Positions 8,257 to 18,914 are shown, counted from the stretch's first letter. The stretch: 51,097 bases of DNA from Corynebacterium sp. (GCA_030530985.1 JAUMTX010000014.1:1-51097), one strand, 5' to 3'. Program-made: numbers and translations. Notes: generated by a model from the letters alone, not told the origin.

Positions 8257-9213
8257 ATGGTGGCAGAACAAGGCAATAGGAATAGTAACCGTCCTCATAA
8301 TAGGCGTGGATCTGGCGGCTATGGTCGTGATGACCGCCGTGGTAGCGGCCGTGATGACCGCCGTGGCGGTCGCGACGAGCGCCGTGGCGGTGCCCGTGGT
8401 GGTTATGGTCGCGATGACCGACGTGATGATCGTCGTGATGATCGCCGTGGCGGCCGCCCTCAGATGAGGAGCAACCGTGGTGGCCAGGAGCGTCCACACG
8501 GTATTCATGCCCAGCGTCCGGGTTACCGCGAGGAGCGCATTAAGAACCGTATTAAGGAGCCAGCAATCCCAGGTGATATCACCGCGGATGTGCTTGACCC
8601 AAGCATCCTGCAGGACCTGCGCAGCCTCTCCAAGGAAAACCGTGAGATGGTGGCAAAGCACATGGTGGCAGCCGCTGATTTGATGGATGAGGATCCACAG
8701 CGCGCCCTGGAGCATGCCCGCGCAGCCAAGGACCGTGCTGGTCGTCTTGCTGTTGTGCGTGAAACCTGCGGTATTGCAGCCTATCGTGCAGGGGAGTGGA
8801 AGGAGGCTCTGACTGAGCTTCGTACCGCCCGCCGTATTGGTGGTGGCCCTGGTCTTTTGGCTGTTATGGCTGACTGTGAGCGTGGCCTGAACCAGCCGGA
8901 GCGCGCCATTGCTATTGGCCAGAGCCCGGAGGCCCGCGAGCTTGATATTGACCAGGCCATGGAGCTTGCCATTGTTGTGGCCGGCGCCCACCGTGATTTG
9001 GGTGAAAACCTGCAGGCCATGAATGTGCTTGAAAGCCTTGGTCTTGAGGAGCTCCCAGGCGAGTCCGGTGCCCGCGTCTACTATTTCTATGCAGATATTT
9101 TGGCGGAGCTTGGCCGTACCGATGAGGCCCGCGGTTGGTTTGAAAAGGCCGCAGCCCAGGATGAATATGAGCTTCTCGACGCCACCGAACGACTCAAGGA
9201 ACTAGACCACTAA
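8257..9213 (+). CDS. RG-rich tetratricopeptide-like protein
   Basis: Of the 318 residues, roughly the first 90 are a low-complexity tail rich in Arg, Asp and Gly (tandem DDRRG units). The remainder is all-helical with TPR-like spacing (for example the A-x-x-Y-R-A-G-E-W and G-R-T-D-E-A-R-G-W-F-E-K-A segments). AGAAAGG precedes the ATG. It occupies the place of Rv1691 ahead of the HAD phosphatase and tlyA in mycobacteria. The basic disordered tail could bind RNA or ribosomes, but that is an inference. It lies 3 bases before the next gene and probably starts the long operon. Confidence 0.8.
   Translation: MVAEQGNRNSNRPHNRRGSGGYGRDDRRGSGRDDRRGGRDERRGGARGGYGRDDRRDDRRDDRRGGRPQMRSNRGGQERPHGIHAQRPGYREERIKNRIKEPAIPGDITADVLDPSILQDLRSLSKENREMVAKHMVAAADLMDEDPQRALEHARAAKDRAGRLAVVRETCGIAAYRAGEWKEALTELRTARRIGGGPGLLAVMADCERGLNQPERAIAIGQSPEARELDIDQAMELAIVVAGAHRDLGENLQAMNVLESLGLEELPGESGARVYYFYADILAELGRTDEARGWFEKAAAQDEYELLDATERLKELDH
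8320..8460 (+). repeat. Imperfect tandem repeats coding the RGG/DDRR tract
   Basis: Short units reading about CGTGATGACCGCCGTGG recur with variations and encode the Arg/Asp/Gly-rich tail. Such repeats can change in copy number between strains. They are in-frame coding repeats, not a CRISPR array, because there are no unique spacers. Confidence 0.7.
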
Positions 9214-9216
9214 ACC

Positions 9217-10209
9217 ATGTCTACTCTTCTCACAAGCTACGACTCTCTTCTTTTCGACCTTGACGGCACTGTGTGGAAGGGCGGCCAGCCCATTGCCCAC
9301 GCTGTTGAGACCATTGCCCAGGCCGCCCAGAGTGGCATTGGCATTATGTACATTACGAATAATGCCTCCAATGCACCCCAGGTTGTGGCCGATAAGCTTG
9401 GCGCCATGGATATTGAGACCAGTGCCGAGTTCATTATGACCTCCGCACAGGCCGCTATTGAATTGGCCACTGAGCATCTTCCAGCCGGCACCAAGGTGCT
9501 GGTTTTGGGCACTGATTCTTTCCGTGACCTGGCCCGCGCAGCAGGCTTTGAGGTTGTCACCAGTGCCGATGATTATCCGCAGGTAGTATTCCACGGCCAT
9601 AACCCAGAAACTGGTTGGGCCCAGCTTTCCGAGGCCGCCTTGGCTATCCAGCGTGGGGCGCGCTATTTTGCCTCCAATTTGGATGCCACCCTGCCACAGG
9701 AGCGCGGCAATATGGTGGGCAATGGTTCCATGATTGCCGCGGTGATTAATGCCACCGGTGTGCAGCCAACCTCTGCTGGTAAGCCACAGCCACCAATGTT
9801 CCACTCGGCTGCCGCCAAGCTGGGCTCCACCAAGCCTTTGGGTGTGGGCGACCGTCTGGATACTGATATTGCCGGTGGCAATGCGGCAGGCTATGATTCC
9901 CTGCACGTCCTTACCGGTGTATCCGGCCACTATGCGCTGCTCAATGCCAAGCGCAGTGAGCGCCCAACCTATATTGGTGAGGATCTTCGTGCCCTCAACC
10001 AGGCCCCAGAATCCCTGCGCCCAGGCGCCCAGGGTGGTTTTGTGGCCACCGCTAATGGCAATACCATCACCCTTTCTGGTGGCGAGAGCGCCGATCATCT
10101 GGCAGCGCTGCTCACTGTTTTGGCTGTGGCCTGGGAGCAGGACCGCACCGATTGGACGCTACAGGCCGAAGGCGCGATTGCGACTGAGGCTGTGGAGCAG
10201 TGGTGGTAA
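9217..10209 (+). CDS. HAD-superfamily (class IIA) phosphatase
   Basis: This 330-residue protein has the HAD motifs: FDLDGT with nucleophile Asp14, ITNNAS as motif II, and GDRLDTDIAGGNAAG as the motif III/IV acidic pair. The order and spacing fit the NagD/p-nitrophenylphosphatase (IIA) branch. The natural substrate is unknown. The C-terminal part after about residue 250 is an extension also typical of the actinobacterial homologue Rv1692. It sits 3 bases after the TPR gene, and its stop is directly followed by the GTG of a 43-codon gene, so translation is coupled. Confidence 0.85.
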   Translation: MSTLLTSYDSLLFDLDGTVWKGGQPIAHAVETIAQAAQSGIGIMYITNNASNAPQVVADKLGAMDIETSAEFIMTSAQAAIELATEHLPAGTKVLVLGTDSFRDLARAAGFEVVTSADDYPQVVFHGHNPETGWAQLSEAALAIQRGARYFASNLDATLPQERGNMVGNGSMIAAVINATGVQPTSAGKPQPPMFHSAAAKLGSTKPLGVGDRLDTDIAGGNAAGYDSLHVLTGVSGHYALLNAKRSERPTYIGEDLRALNQAPESLRPGAQGGFVATANGNTITLSGGESADHLAALLTVLAVAWEQDRTDWTLQAEGAIATEAVEQWW

Positions 10210-10341
10210 GTGGATACAGCGGCACTTGATGCGCTCCTAGCCACCCACACCTCAAGCCTGGAGGAGGAAGCCACCATCCTCAGCCAGGCCCACGATCTTA
10301 TTCACCAGGCGCTCAATAGCACCGCCCCCGGGAGAAACTAA
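10210..10341 (+). CDS. Small 43-residue protein between HAD phosphatase and tlyA
   Basis: The GTG directly follows the HAD stop codon (TAAGTG), and the stop overlaps the tlyA ATG by one base (TAATG). The frame therefore fills the gap exactly. The product is Ala/Leu/Glu-rich and should be one or two helices (core ALDALLATHTSSLEEEATIL). M. tuberculosis has a short unknown gene, Rv1693, in the same place between Rv1692 and tlyA, which supports it being real. No function can be assigned. It may be a coupling peptide or a partner of the phosphatase or methyltransferase. Confidence 0.75.
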   Translation: MDTAALDALLATHTSSLEEEATILSQAHDLIHQALNSTAPGRN

Positions 10342-11156
10342 TGGCCAAACCAAAACTCCGTCGTCTTGATGCTGAGCTGGTGCGTCGCAAGATTGTGCGC
10401 TCCCGCACCCAAGCCCAGGAGCATATCAAGGAAGGCCACGTCTATGTTGGTGGCATGAAAATCACCAAACCAGCCTCCCAGGTTGATGGTGATGTCTCCA
10501 TTCGTCTTGATGTGGACCCGGAGGATGATTGGGCAAGCCGCGGGGCGCATAAGCTTCTTGGTGTCGTCGAGGCCTTCGATATTGACTTCACGGGTCTTCG
10601 TGTCATGGATGCCGGTGCCTCCACAGGTGGTTTTACCGATGTGTGTCTGCGTGAAGGCGCCGCCGAGGTGTGCGCCATTGATGTGGGCTATGGTCTTTTG
10701 GCCTGGCGCCTCCAGCAGGATCCTCGCGTCATTGTGCATGACCGCACCAATATTCGCACCATCACCCCAGAAACTATTGGGATGTGCGATGCCATGGTTG
10801 GCGATCTCTCCTTCATTTCCCTGGAACTCACCCTTCCCCCGATTGTTGCCTGCCTCAAAGAGGGCGCGTTCTTGCTGCCCATGGTCAAACCCCAATTTGA
10901 GGTGGGCAAGGAACGCCTTGGTAGCGGCGGTGTGGTGCGCAGCCCCGAGTTGCGCGCAGAAGTCACCACCCGAATTGCTACTTTTGCGCAATCACTTGGG
11001 CTAAGCTTAGTAGCAGTAGCCGCCTCACCACTTCCTGGCCCTAGTGGCAATGTGGAATACTTCCTCCACCTGGTTAAGGATGGAGGGGCAGAGGCAAAGA
11101 CCGATTCCGAGATTAGCGCCATGGTGGAAAAAGCCGTGGCAGAAGGACCACAATAA
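10341..11156 (+). CDS. tlyA: TlyA, rRNA 2'-O-methyltransferase
   Basis: This 271-residue protein has an N-terminal S4 RNA-binding domain (RRLDAELVRRKIVRSR and HIKEGHVYVGG) and a Rossmann methyltransferase domain with VMDAGASTGGFTDV as the SAM-binding motif. The family methylates 16S C1409 and 23S C1920 riboses, and its loss causes capreomycin resistance in mycobacteria. The full N-terminal segment makes it the longer TlyA-II type. It overlaps its neighbours by one base on both sides (TAATG). Confidence 0.92.
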   Translation: MAKPKLRRLDAELVRRKIVRSRTQAQEHIKEGHVYVGGMKITKPASQVDGDVSIRLDVDPEDDWASRGAHKLLGVVEAFDIDFTGLRVMDAGASTGGFTDVCLREGAAEVCAIDVGYGLLAWRLQQDPRVIVHDRTNIRTITPETIGMCDAMVGDLSFISLELTLPPIVACLKEGAFLLPMVKPQFEVGKERLGSGGVVRSPELRAEVTTRIATFAQSLGLSLVAVAASPLPGPSGNVEYFLHLVKDGGAEAKTDSEISAMVEKAVAEGPQ

Positions 11157-11983
11157 TGGAGATTCTCCTCGTCCCCCATGTGGGTCGCGCCAGCAACCTT
11201 GAGGCAGCAATTGTTGCGGCCTCCATGCTTGAGGGCGCCGGTATCCAAGTGCGAGTCGATACTGACCATGAACTTTTCTCCCGTTTCCCCCAGGGCGTTG
11301 GCAATGCTGAGCTCGTCATTGCCCTTGGTGGTGATGGCACCTTCCTGCGTGCCGCCGATATGGCCCGCCCCAATGACCTGCCGGTTTTGGGTATTAACCT
11401 GGGCCATGTGGGTTTCTTGGCTGAATGGGAGTCAGACTCCTTGGAAGAAGCTATTCGACGCGTCATCGCAGGAGACTACCATGTGGAGGATCGCACCACC
11501 CTGGATATTCGCCTAGGCGAGGAGACCAGCTGGGCACTCAATGAGGCCTCCGTGGTCAATAATGACAACACCCGTGGTGTGCTCGATGCGGAGCTTGCTA
11601 TTGACGATAGGCCTGTGTCTGGTTTTGGTTGTGATGGCATTATTGTTTCCACCCCAACCGGCTCCACCGCCTATGCTTTTAGTGCCGGCGGCCCTGTGCT
11701 GTGGCCGGAACTTGAGGCTCTTCTCGTGGTGCCCAATAATGCCCACGCCCTTTTTGCCCGCCCACTGGTCATTGGGCCTGATTCTAAGGTGGAAATCCGG
11801 GTGCACACCCCGGCCCGTGTGGCCCTGGATGGGTACCGTTCTTTGGATATGCCGGCCGGTTCCACTGTGGTGGTTACTAAGGGCAGTCAGCCTGTGCGCT
11901 GGGTGCGTCTTGATAATTGCCCATTTACGTCCCGTTTGGTGCGCAAGTTTAGGCTCCCAACCTCTGGCTGGAGGCAGCCCTAA
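11156..11983 (+). CDS. nadK: NAD kinase
   Basis: This 275-residue cytoplasmic enzyme phosphorylates NAD to NADP. It contains the GGDGT motif (58-62), NEASVV and the diacylglycerol-kinase-like PTGSTAYAFSAGGP loop. It is also called ppnK. It shares one-base overlaps with tlyA and recN, the same trio as Rv1694-Rv1696. Confidence 0.94.
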   Translation: MEILLVPHVGRASNLEAAIVAASMLEGAGIQVRVDTDHELFSRFPQGVGNAELVIALGGDGTFLRAADMARPNDLPVLGINLGHVGFLAEWESDSLEEAIRRVIAGDYHVEDRTTLDIRLGEETSWALNEASVVNNDNTRGVLDAELAIDDRPVSGFGCDGIIVSTPTGSTAYAFSAGGPVLWPELEALLVVPNNAHALFARPLVIGPDSKVEIRVHTPARVALDGYRSLDMPAGSTVVVTKGSQPVRWVRLDNCPFTSRLVRKFRLPTSGWRQP

Positions 11984-13695
11984 TGCTGCGCGAAATCACC
12001 ATTTCTGACCTTGGCACGATTAGTTCCGCCACTGTTGAATTTGGTCCCGGTCTTACTGTGCTCACCGGTGAGACCGGTGCCGGTAAAACCATGGTTCTAA
12101 GCTCCCTGCGGCTACTGTGCGGTAATCGAGCAGACGCTGGCCGTGTGCGCGAAGGGGCAGCCCGTGCCCTTGTCGAAGGCTCCGTGGATCTAAGCCCACA
12201 GGACACTACCAGCAGTGCCCTTGCCGCCGAGGTTGGTGCCGAGGCCGATGAGAACGGGGAATTCTTATTGGCCCGCACCGTCTCCGCCCAGGGTCGTTCC
12301 CGCGCCCACCTTGGTGGCCGCAGTGTGCCGGCCTCTCTTTTGTCTGAGTTTACGAGCCCACTGATTACTATTCATGGCCAGCATGACCAGATTGCGCTTT
12401 TGAGCCGCGCTCACCAGCGTGAGGTCCTGGATTCTTTTGACCCTGAGCTTGCGGAACTTGCGCGTACCTACCGTGAGGCCTATAAGGCTTGGCGTGAGGC
12501 TTTCAAGGACTACCGTGCCCGCCAAAATATGGCCCGTGAGCGCGCCCAGGAGGCCGATAGGCTACGTTTCTCCATTGAGGAGATTACTGGGGTTAACCCA
12601 CAGCCGGGTGAGGATACGGCCCTCAATAATCAGATTCGCCGCCTCCAGGATGTGGATATGCTGCGCGAGGATCTCACCACCGCTCTTGTGGCCATTGATG
12701 GCGCCGCCGCTATTGATGCCGGTGAGGATGAGGGTGCTAGTGATCTTTTGGGTCGTGCCGAGCAGGCTTTGCGCCATGCTGATGACCCGGCCCTGCTGGC
12801 TTTGGCCCAGCGCCTGAGTGAGCTTATGAGTCTTCTTGCCGATATTAGTGCCGATATTGGCTCCCAATTGGCGGATCTTCCCACCGACCCGGAGGCGCTC
12901 AACCAGGCTTTGTCCCGCCAGCAGGAGCTTCATGCTCTTATCCGCAAGTATGCGCCTTCCGTTGATGAGGTTATTGCGTGGCGCGATAAGGCCGAGCAGG
13001 ATCTTGCGGCTTTGGATACTAGCCCTGAGGTGATGGAAAAGCTCAAGGAGCAGGTGCGTGCCGCCCAAAAGCAGCGCGATGATCTGGGCGCACAGCTCAG
13101 CCAGAAGCGTAGCGAGGTCGCCGCCACCCTTGGTGCCGCCGTGACCGAGGAGCTTCAAGGCCTGGCCATGAAGAATGTTCGCTTCCAGGTGGCCCTGCAC
13201 CCAATCCCATCCAAGACTGAGGGCAAAATTGCCTACAGTGAGTGGGGTAGTGAAGAGGTCGAATTTGAGCTGGGCTATGGCACCCCAAAGCCCCTGTCCC
13301 AGGCGGCCTCGGGTGGTGAGCTCTCCCGCGTCATGCTGGCCCTTGAGGTTCTTTTGGCCAAGCATTCTTCCTCCACCATTGTTTTCGATGAGGTTGATGC
13401 TGGTGTGGGTGGCCGCGCCGCGGTGGAGATTGGCCGCAGGCTTGCCCGCCTGGCCGCCGACACCCAGGTTATTGTTGTCACCCACCTGCCACAGGTCGCC
13501 GCCTATGCAGATACCCACCTGCATATTTCTAAGGCGGAGGCCACGCGCTCTGTGGTTGAAACTCTGAGCGAGGAGGAGCGCGTTGAGGAACTGGCCCGCA
13601 TGCTTGCCGGCCTGGATGATACTGATACGGGCCGCGCCCACGCCACCGAGCTTTTGGCCAAAGCCCAGCAGGAAGTTCAAAGTTTCCGCGCCTAA
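11983..13695 (+). CDS. recN: DNA repair protein RecN
   Basis: This 570-residue SMC-like ATPase acts in double-strand break repair. Walker A is GETGAGKT near residue 30, the signature is near SGGELSRVMLA, Walker B is IVFDEVDAGVGG, and the middle is coiled-coil. Its length is normal for the family. It overlaps nadK by one base. A 50-base gap to steA contains one arm of a long inverted repeat. Confidence 0.94.
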   Translation: MLREITISDLGTISSATVEFGPGLTVLTGETGAGKTMVLSSLRLLCGNRADAGRVREGAARALVEGSVDLSPQDTTSSALAAEVGAEADENGEFLLARTVSAQGRSRAHLGGRSVPASLLSEFTSPLITIHGQHDQIALLSRAHQREVLDSFDPELAELARTYREAYKAWREAFKDYRARQNMARERAQEADRLRFSIEEITGVNPQPGEDTALNNQIRRLQDVDMLREDLTTALVAIDGAAAIDAGEDEGASDLLGRAEQALRHADDPALLALAQRLSELMSLLADISADIGSQLADLPTDPEALNQALSRQQELHALIRKYAPSVDEVIAWRDKAEQDLAALDTSPEVMEKLKEQVRAAQKQRDDLGAQLSQKRSEVAATLGAAVTEELQGLAMKNVRFQVALHPIPSKTEGKIAYSEWGSEEVEFELGYGTPKPLSQAASGGELSRVMLALEVLLAKHSSSTIVFDEVDAGVGGRAAVEIGRRLARLAADTQVIVVTHLPQVAAYADTHLHISKAEATRSVVETLSEEERVEELARMLAGLDDTDTGRAHATELLAKAQQEVQSFRA

Positions 13696-13711
13696 ACCCG
13701 CGCGCCTATCC

Positions 13712-13766
13712 AATAACACCAGCAGATTCATGGACAATGTGAGCCATGAGTCATTCTGGTGTTATT
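13712..13766. repeat. Long inverted repeat enclosing the steA start codon
   Basis: AATAACACCAG (13712-13722) is perfectly repeated in reverse as CTGGTGTTATT (13756-13766). A second inner pair, ATTCATGG (13726-13733) and CCATGAGT (13744-13751), matches 7 of 8. The steA ATG (13746) lies in the inner right arm. As RNA this would be a long interrupted hairpin with a 10-base loop; as DNA it could be a repressor site. Confidence 0.75.
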
Positions 13767-14789
13767 CGTGACTGTCGCCCTGGCGCCAAAGGCTTCAAGC
13801 GCCTTACCGCCGGGGATTTTGCTATAGTCGATGCCCCTGATTTGAGCAGGGGTTTGGCCTCCCGCCTAATTGAGGCACGCCCCGCCGTGGTGATTAACCT
13901 TTCGGCTTTCTCCACCGGCACTGTGCCAAATTATGGCCCACAGATGCTGCTCGATGCGGGCATTCTTTTGGCTGAGGCCCCCGCACTAGAATTCAAGGAT
14001 GGTAAAAAGGCCACCCTTAATGGCGCCACCATCACCATTGGCAAGAACCCAACCGACCTGGGCATTATTAACCAGGCCCGCCTGGATGCCAATTTTGCTG
14101 AGGGCCAGCAGTCCCTCATTGACCACATGGAAGCCTTCTTTGGCAATACCATCCAGTTTGTTCACTCCGAGTCCCCTTTGCTTATCGACGGCCTCGGAAT
14201 CCCCGAAACCGGCATGGATATTGCCGGCCGTAAAACCCTGGTTGTGAGCCCTGGTGCGGATATTAAGCCACTGCGCCACTTTATTCGGGAATTCAACCCC
14301 ATCATTATTGCCTGCGATGAGGCCGCTGATTCCTTGGTCCGCTTGGGCATTAAGCCACAGTTGATTGTTGGCAACCCAGCTGTCATGTCTAATGAGGCCC
14401 TCAAGTGTGGTGCCTCTGTGATTCTGCCAGCCGACCCTGATGGCCACGCTGTTGGTTTGGAGCGCATCCAGGATTTGGGTGTGGGCGCAATGACTTTCCC
14501 AGCCGCCTCCAATAACGCCACTGATTTGGCCCTGCTCTTGGCCGGCTATCATGATGCCTCTTTGATTGTGAACTGTGGTGCCACTCTTGAGCTCAGTGAT
14601 ATTTTCACCGGCAATAAGGCAGCCACCCCATCTGCACTGATTGCCCGCCAAAAGGTGGCCAGCCGCCTCATGTCCCAGGAAAGCCTGCTGGAGCTCTACA
14701 CGGGCCGCCGTGGCAATGGATGGTCCTGGTTCTGGGCTTTGATCTGCCTACTAATCTGTGTCGGCACTATTTGCTACTACTACCTCTAA
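13746..14789 (+). CDS. steA: SteA, cell separation membrane protein
   Basis: This 347-residue protein matches the actinobacterial SteA/Rv1697 family, with IVDAPDLSR near the start, VPNYGPQMLLDAGI, and a C-terminal membrane helix (WSWFWALICLLICVGT). The large cytoplasmic part belongs to a thiamin-pyrophosphokinase-like fold family. In C. glutamicum SteA and SteB form a complex needed for daughter cell separation through the cell wall hydrolase RipA. No Shine-Dalgarno sequence is visible before the ATG, and the start lies inside a long inverted repeat. SteB follows after 9 bases. Confidence 0.88.
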   Translation: MSHSGVIRDCRPGAKGFKRLTAGDFAIVDAPDLSRGLASRLIEARPAVVINLSAFSTGTVPNYGPQMLLDAGILLAEAPALEFKDGKKATLNGATITIGKNPTDLGIINQARLDANFAEGQQSLIDHMEAFFGNTIQFVHSESPLLIDGLGIPETGMDIAGRKTLVVSPGADIKPLRHFIREFNPIIIACDEAADSLVRLGIKPQLIVGNPAVMSNEALKCGASVILPADPDGHAVGLERIQDLGVGAMTFPAASNNATDLALLLAGYHDASLIVNCGATLELSDIFTGNKAATPSALIARQKVASRLMSQESLLELYTGRRGNGWSWFWALICLLICVGTICYYYL

Positions 14790-14798
14790 GGAGCACCC

Positions 14799-15710
14799 AT
14801 GGCTAAGAAAGTTAATGCCTCTAGCGGCCGCATGCCTACCCGCATTGCTGGCCTCACGCTCGGTATTGCCATTGGTGTTGCCGGTGCGGTCCATTTTGCC
14901 CCGAACGATGAGCTGGAGCTTGCCCAGAGTGAGCTTTCCTCCACCAGCGAGCAGCTGCGCATTGCCCAGGCCACCAATGCCTCCAATGAGGCCTATATTG
15001 GCGCCTCTGGCCCAATGATTGTGGCCAATAAGCTCTTTAACCTTCCTGTCATTGTGATGACTACCAGTGATGCTAAGGAAGAGGATGTGGCTGCAGTGGA
15101 GGGCCTTTTGGAGAATGCCGGCATTGTCAAGAGCGGCCGTATTGCCCTCCAGCCTAGTTTCTTCGCGCAGGATACCGCCGACCAGTTGAATAATGTGGTG
15201 ACCCAAACCCTGCCAGCAGGCGTGCAGATTTCCACCACCAAGCTTGACCCGGGCACCCATGCCGGTGAGGTTTTGGGCGCAGCTTTGTTGCCAGCCACCA
15301 ACCCTGCCGATCGTGGTTTGGTGCTCAATGCCCTTATTGCCGCTGGTTTTATTGAGGCCGATCTGCCAGCCATTGTCCCAACCGCCAATATTATTCTCAT
15401 CACTGGCGATGGGGATGTGTTGGGCTATCCTGCTGATGCTTTGGCCGCTTTTGCCCAGGGCATGGAGGACCAGGGCTCCCAGGTTGTTCTTGCCGGCCGT
15501 ATTCACACCGCCGCTGATGGTGGGGCCATTGACCAGCTGCGTAAGTCTACCGAGGCTGGCCGTCGCCCATCCACCGTGGATAATATTTCCACCCCAGTTG
15601 GGCGTATTGCCACTGTTTTGGCTTCTGCCGAACAGACCAAGGGTGAGGGCGGCGCCTACGGCATTGCTGCTAGTGCATCTGCCGTTTGTCCGCCATTTGT
15701 GTTATCATAA
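14799..15710 (+). CDS. steB: SteB/MctB-like membrane-anchored protein
   Basis: This 303-residue protein has an N-terminal membrane anchor (about 16-33), a short coiled-coil (ELELAQSELSSTSEQLRIAQ) and an extracytoplasmic domain. It is the SteB family, homologous to Rv1698/MctB, which has been described as an outer membrane channel for copper in M. tuberculosis and as a partner of SteA in C. glutamicum. AAGGAG precedes the ATG. The stop codon overlaps a likely -10 box for pyrG. Confidence 0.87.
   Translation: MAKKVNASSGRMPTRIAGLTLGIAIGVAGAVHFAPNDELELAQSELSSTSEQLRIAQATNASNEAYIGASGPMIVANKLFNLPVIVMTTSDAKEEDVAAVEGLLENAGIVKSGRIALQPSFFAQDTADQLNNVVTQTLPAGVQISTTKLDPGTHAGEVLGAALLPATNPADRGLVLNALIAAGFIEADLPAIVPTANIILITGDGDVLGYPADALAAFAQGMEDQGSQVVLAGRIHTAADGGAIDQLRKSTEAGRRPSTVDNISTPVGRIATVLASAEQTKGEGGAYGIAASASAVCPPFVLS
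15703..15708 (+). promoter_or_regulatory. Candidate -10 box TATCAT for pyrG
   Basis: TATCAT at the end of steB matches TATAAT in five of six positions. It would give a transcript start near 15715 and a 34-base leader. No good -35 box is present. pyrG may also be read from upstream. Confidence 0.4.
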
Positions 15711-15727
15711 AGTCCCGTACATATTGA

Positions 15728-17428
<1,701 letters not shown>

Positions 17429-18052
17429 ATGTTTGAGGTCCTCGATTCGGAGCTTCTCATCCAAGCTCCTATTATTGCCCTGCGCCGTGATACCCTCACC
17501 ATGCCGGGTGGCAGTATCGCCACCCGTGAGATTGTGGAGCATTATGGTGCAGTGGCAGTAGTGGCTGTCAATGATAAGGGCGAGGTTGCCCTTGTCTCCC
17601 AGTACCGCCACTCGGTTGGCACCCACCTGCTTGAAATTCCCGCAGGGCTCATGGATATTGCCGGCGAGGACCCACATAAGGCTGCTATGCGTGAACTCCA
17701 AGAGGAAGCTGGGCTCAAGGCTTCCTCCTGGACTCTACTCGCAGATCATATTTCTAGCCCCGGCTTCTGTGATGAAGTCGTGCGCATCTATTTGGCCACC
17801 GACCTTGAAGAGGTTGGTCGCACCATTATTCACGATGATGAAGAAGCTGAGATGACCCTCCAGTGGGTTCCTCTAAGTGATTGTGTACGCCAGGTGCTTT
17901 CCGGCGGTATCAGCAATGGTATTGCCATGTCGGCCCTCCTCATGGCTAATGAGGTTATTAACCATGGGGCAGAGGCCCGCCCGGTCGATACTCCTTTCCC
18001 TCTTCGTCCAACTGCTTTCATGAACCGCAAAACTAATGCAGGCACTAATTAA
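17429..18052 (+). CDS. NUDIX hydrolase, ADP-ribose pyrophosphatase type
   Basis: This 207-residue protein has the NUDIX box GLMDIAGEDPHKAAMRELQEE and flanking residues typical of ADP-ribose diphosphatases (like Rv1700). It cleaves ADP-ribose to AMP and ribose-5-phosphate. It begins directly after pyrG and overlaps xerD by 17 bases, so the three genes are one transcript. Confidence 0.9.
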   Translation: MFEVLDSELLIQAPIIALRRDTLTMPGGSIATREIVEHYGAVAVVAVNDKGEVALVSQYRHSVGTHLLEIPAGLMDIAGEDPHKAAMRELQEEAGLKASSWTLLADHISSPGFCDEVVRIYLATDLEEVGRTIIHDDEEAEMTLQWVPLSDCVRQVLSGGISNGIAMSALLMANEVINHGAEARPVDTPFPLRPTAFMNRKTNAGTN

Positions 18053-18914
18053 GTCGTGGTTTACATACCTCACTGTTGAAAAAGGTCTCAGCACTAATAC
18101 TCTTGCCGCCTATAGGCGCTCCATTGAGCGCTATGAATCCTGGTTGGCCTCCGAGAAGCTTGATGACCCAAAGAAAATCACCACCAAGCATATTGAAAGC
18201 TACTATGCTTCCCTGCGTGGCAGTAATCTTTCCGATGCCACCGCCAACCATGCTTTGGTTGTGGTGCGCCAATTCCATGATTTCTTGCTGCGTGAAGGCC
18301 TGGTCGATCAGGATGTGGCCAAGGATGTTCACCCAGCTAAAGGGGAGAAGGCCCTGCCAGAATTCCTCACCTTGGCGGAGGTCGACCAGGTTATTGATGC
18401 CGCCAAGGATCAGTGTGAGGCTGCTTTGGTGGAGCTGCTCTATGGCACCGGGGCCCGTGTGAGCGAGGCTTTGGCTTTGAGTGTTGATGATGTCAACCGC
18501 TATGAGGGTTTTGTGGTTCTTACCGGCAAGGGCAATAAGCAGCGCATTGTTCCTTTGGGCTCCAAAGCCCAGCAGGCCATTAGTGCCTATATTCGCGGTC
18601 AACGCAAGGACCTTGTCAAACCCAATAGTCCCGATCCGCACAGGCTTTTTCTCAATAGGTTGGGCAGGCCCTATTCGCGCCAATCCGCCTATAACAATAT
18701 CCAGGCTTTGCTTGCCCGGGCCGGGATTGAAAAGACAGTTTCACCGCATACTTTCCGCCATACTTTTGCCACCCACATGTTGGCCGGCGGGGCAGATATG
18801 CGTGTGGTGCAGGAACTTTTGGGCCATGCCAGCATTTCCACCACCCAGGTCTATACCCATGTTAGGAATGCTGAAGTGCTTGAAGCCCACCACCAATTCC
18901 ACCCCCGCGGCTAA
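18036..18914 (+). CDS. xerD: Tyrosine recombinase XerD
   Basis: This 292-residue site-specific recombinase resolves chromosome dimers at dif, normally together with XerC. The catalytic set is visible: Arg in GTGARVSEAL, Lys in TGKGNKQR, HTFRHTFATH, LLGHASISTTQ and the tyrosine in VYTHV. The N-terminal SAM-like domain covers about 1-90. Its place after pyrG and NUDIX and before a ParA-like gene is the actinobacterial order. Confidence 0.93.
   Translation: MQALIKSWFTYLTVEKGLSTNTLAAYRRSIERYESWLASEKLDDPKKITTKHIESYYASLRGSNLSDATANHALVVVRQFHDFLLREGLVDQDVAKDVHPAKGEKALPEFLTLAEVDQVIDAAKDQCEAALVELLYGTGARVSEALALSVDDVNRYEGFVVLTGKGNKQRIVPLGSKAQQAISAYIRGQRKDLVKPNSPDPHRLFLNRLGRPYSRQSAYNNIQALLARAGIEKTVSPHTFRHTFATHMLAGGADMRVVQELLGHASISTTQVYTHVRNAEVLEAHHQFHPRG

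Noticed and set aside
8320..8460. Tandem repeats that could be mistaken for CRISPR
   Set aside because: Repeats are in frame, have no spacers and encode the RGG/DDRR tail; no cas genes are present.
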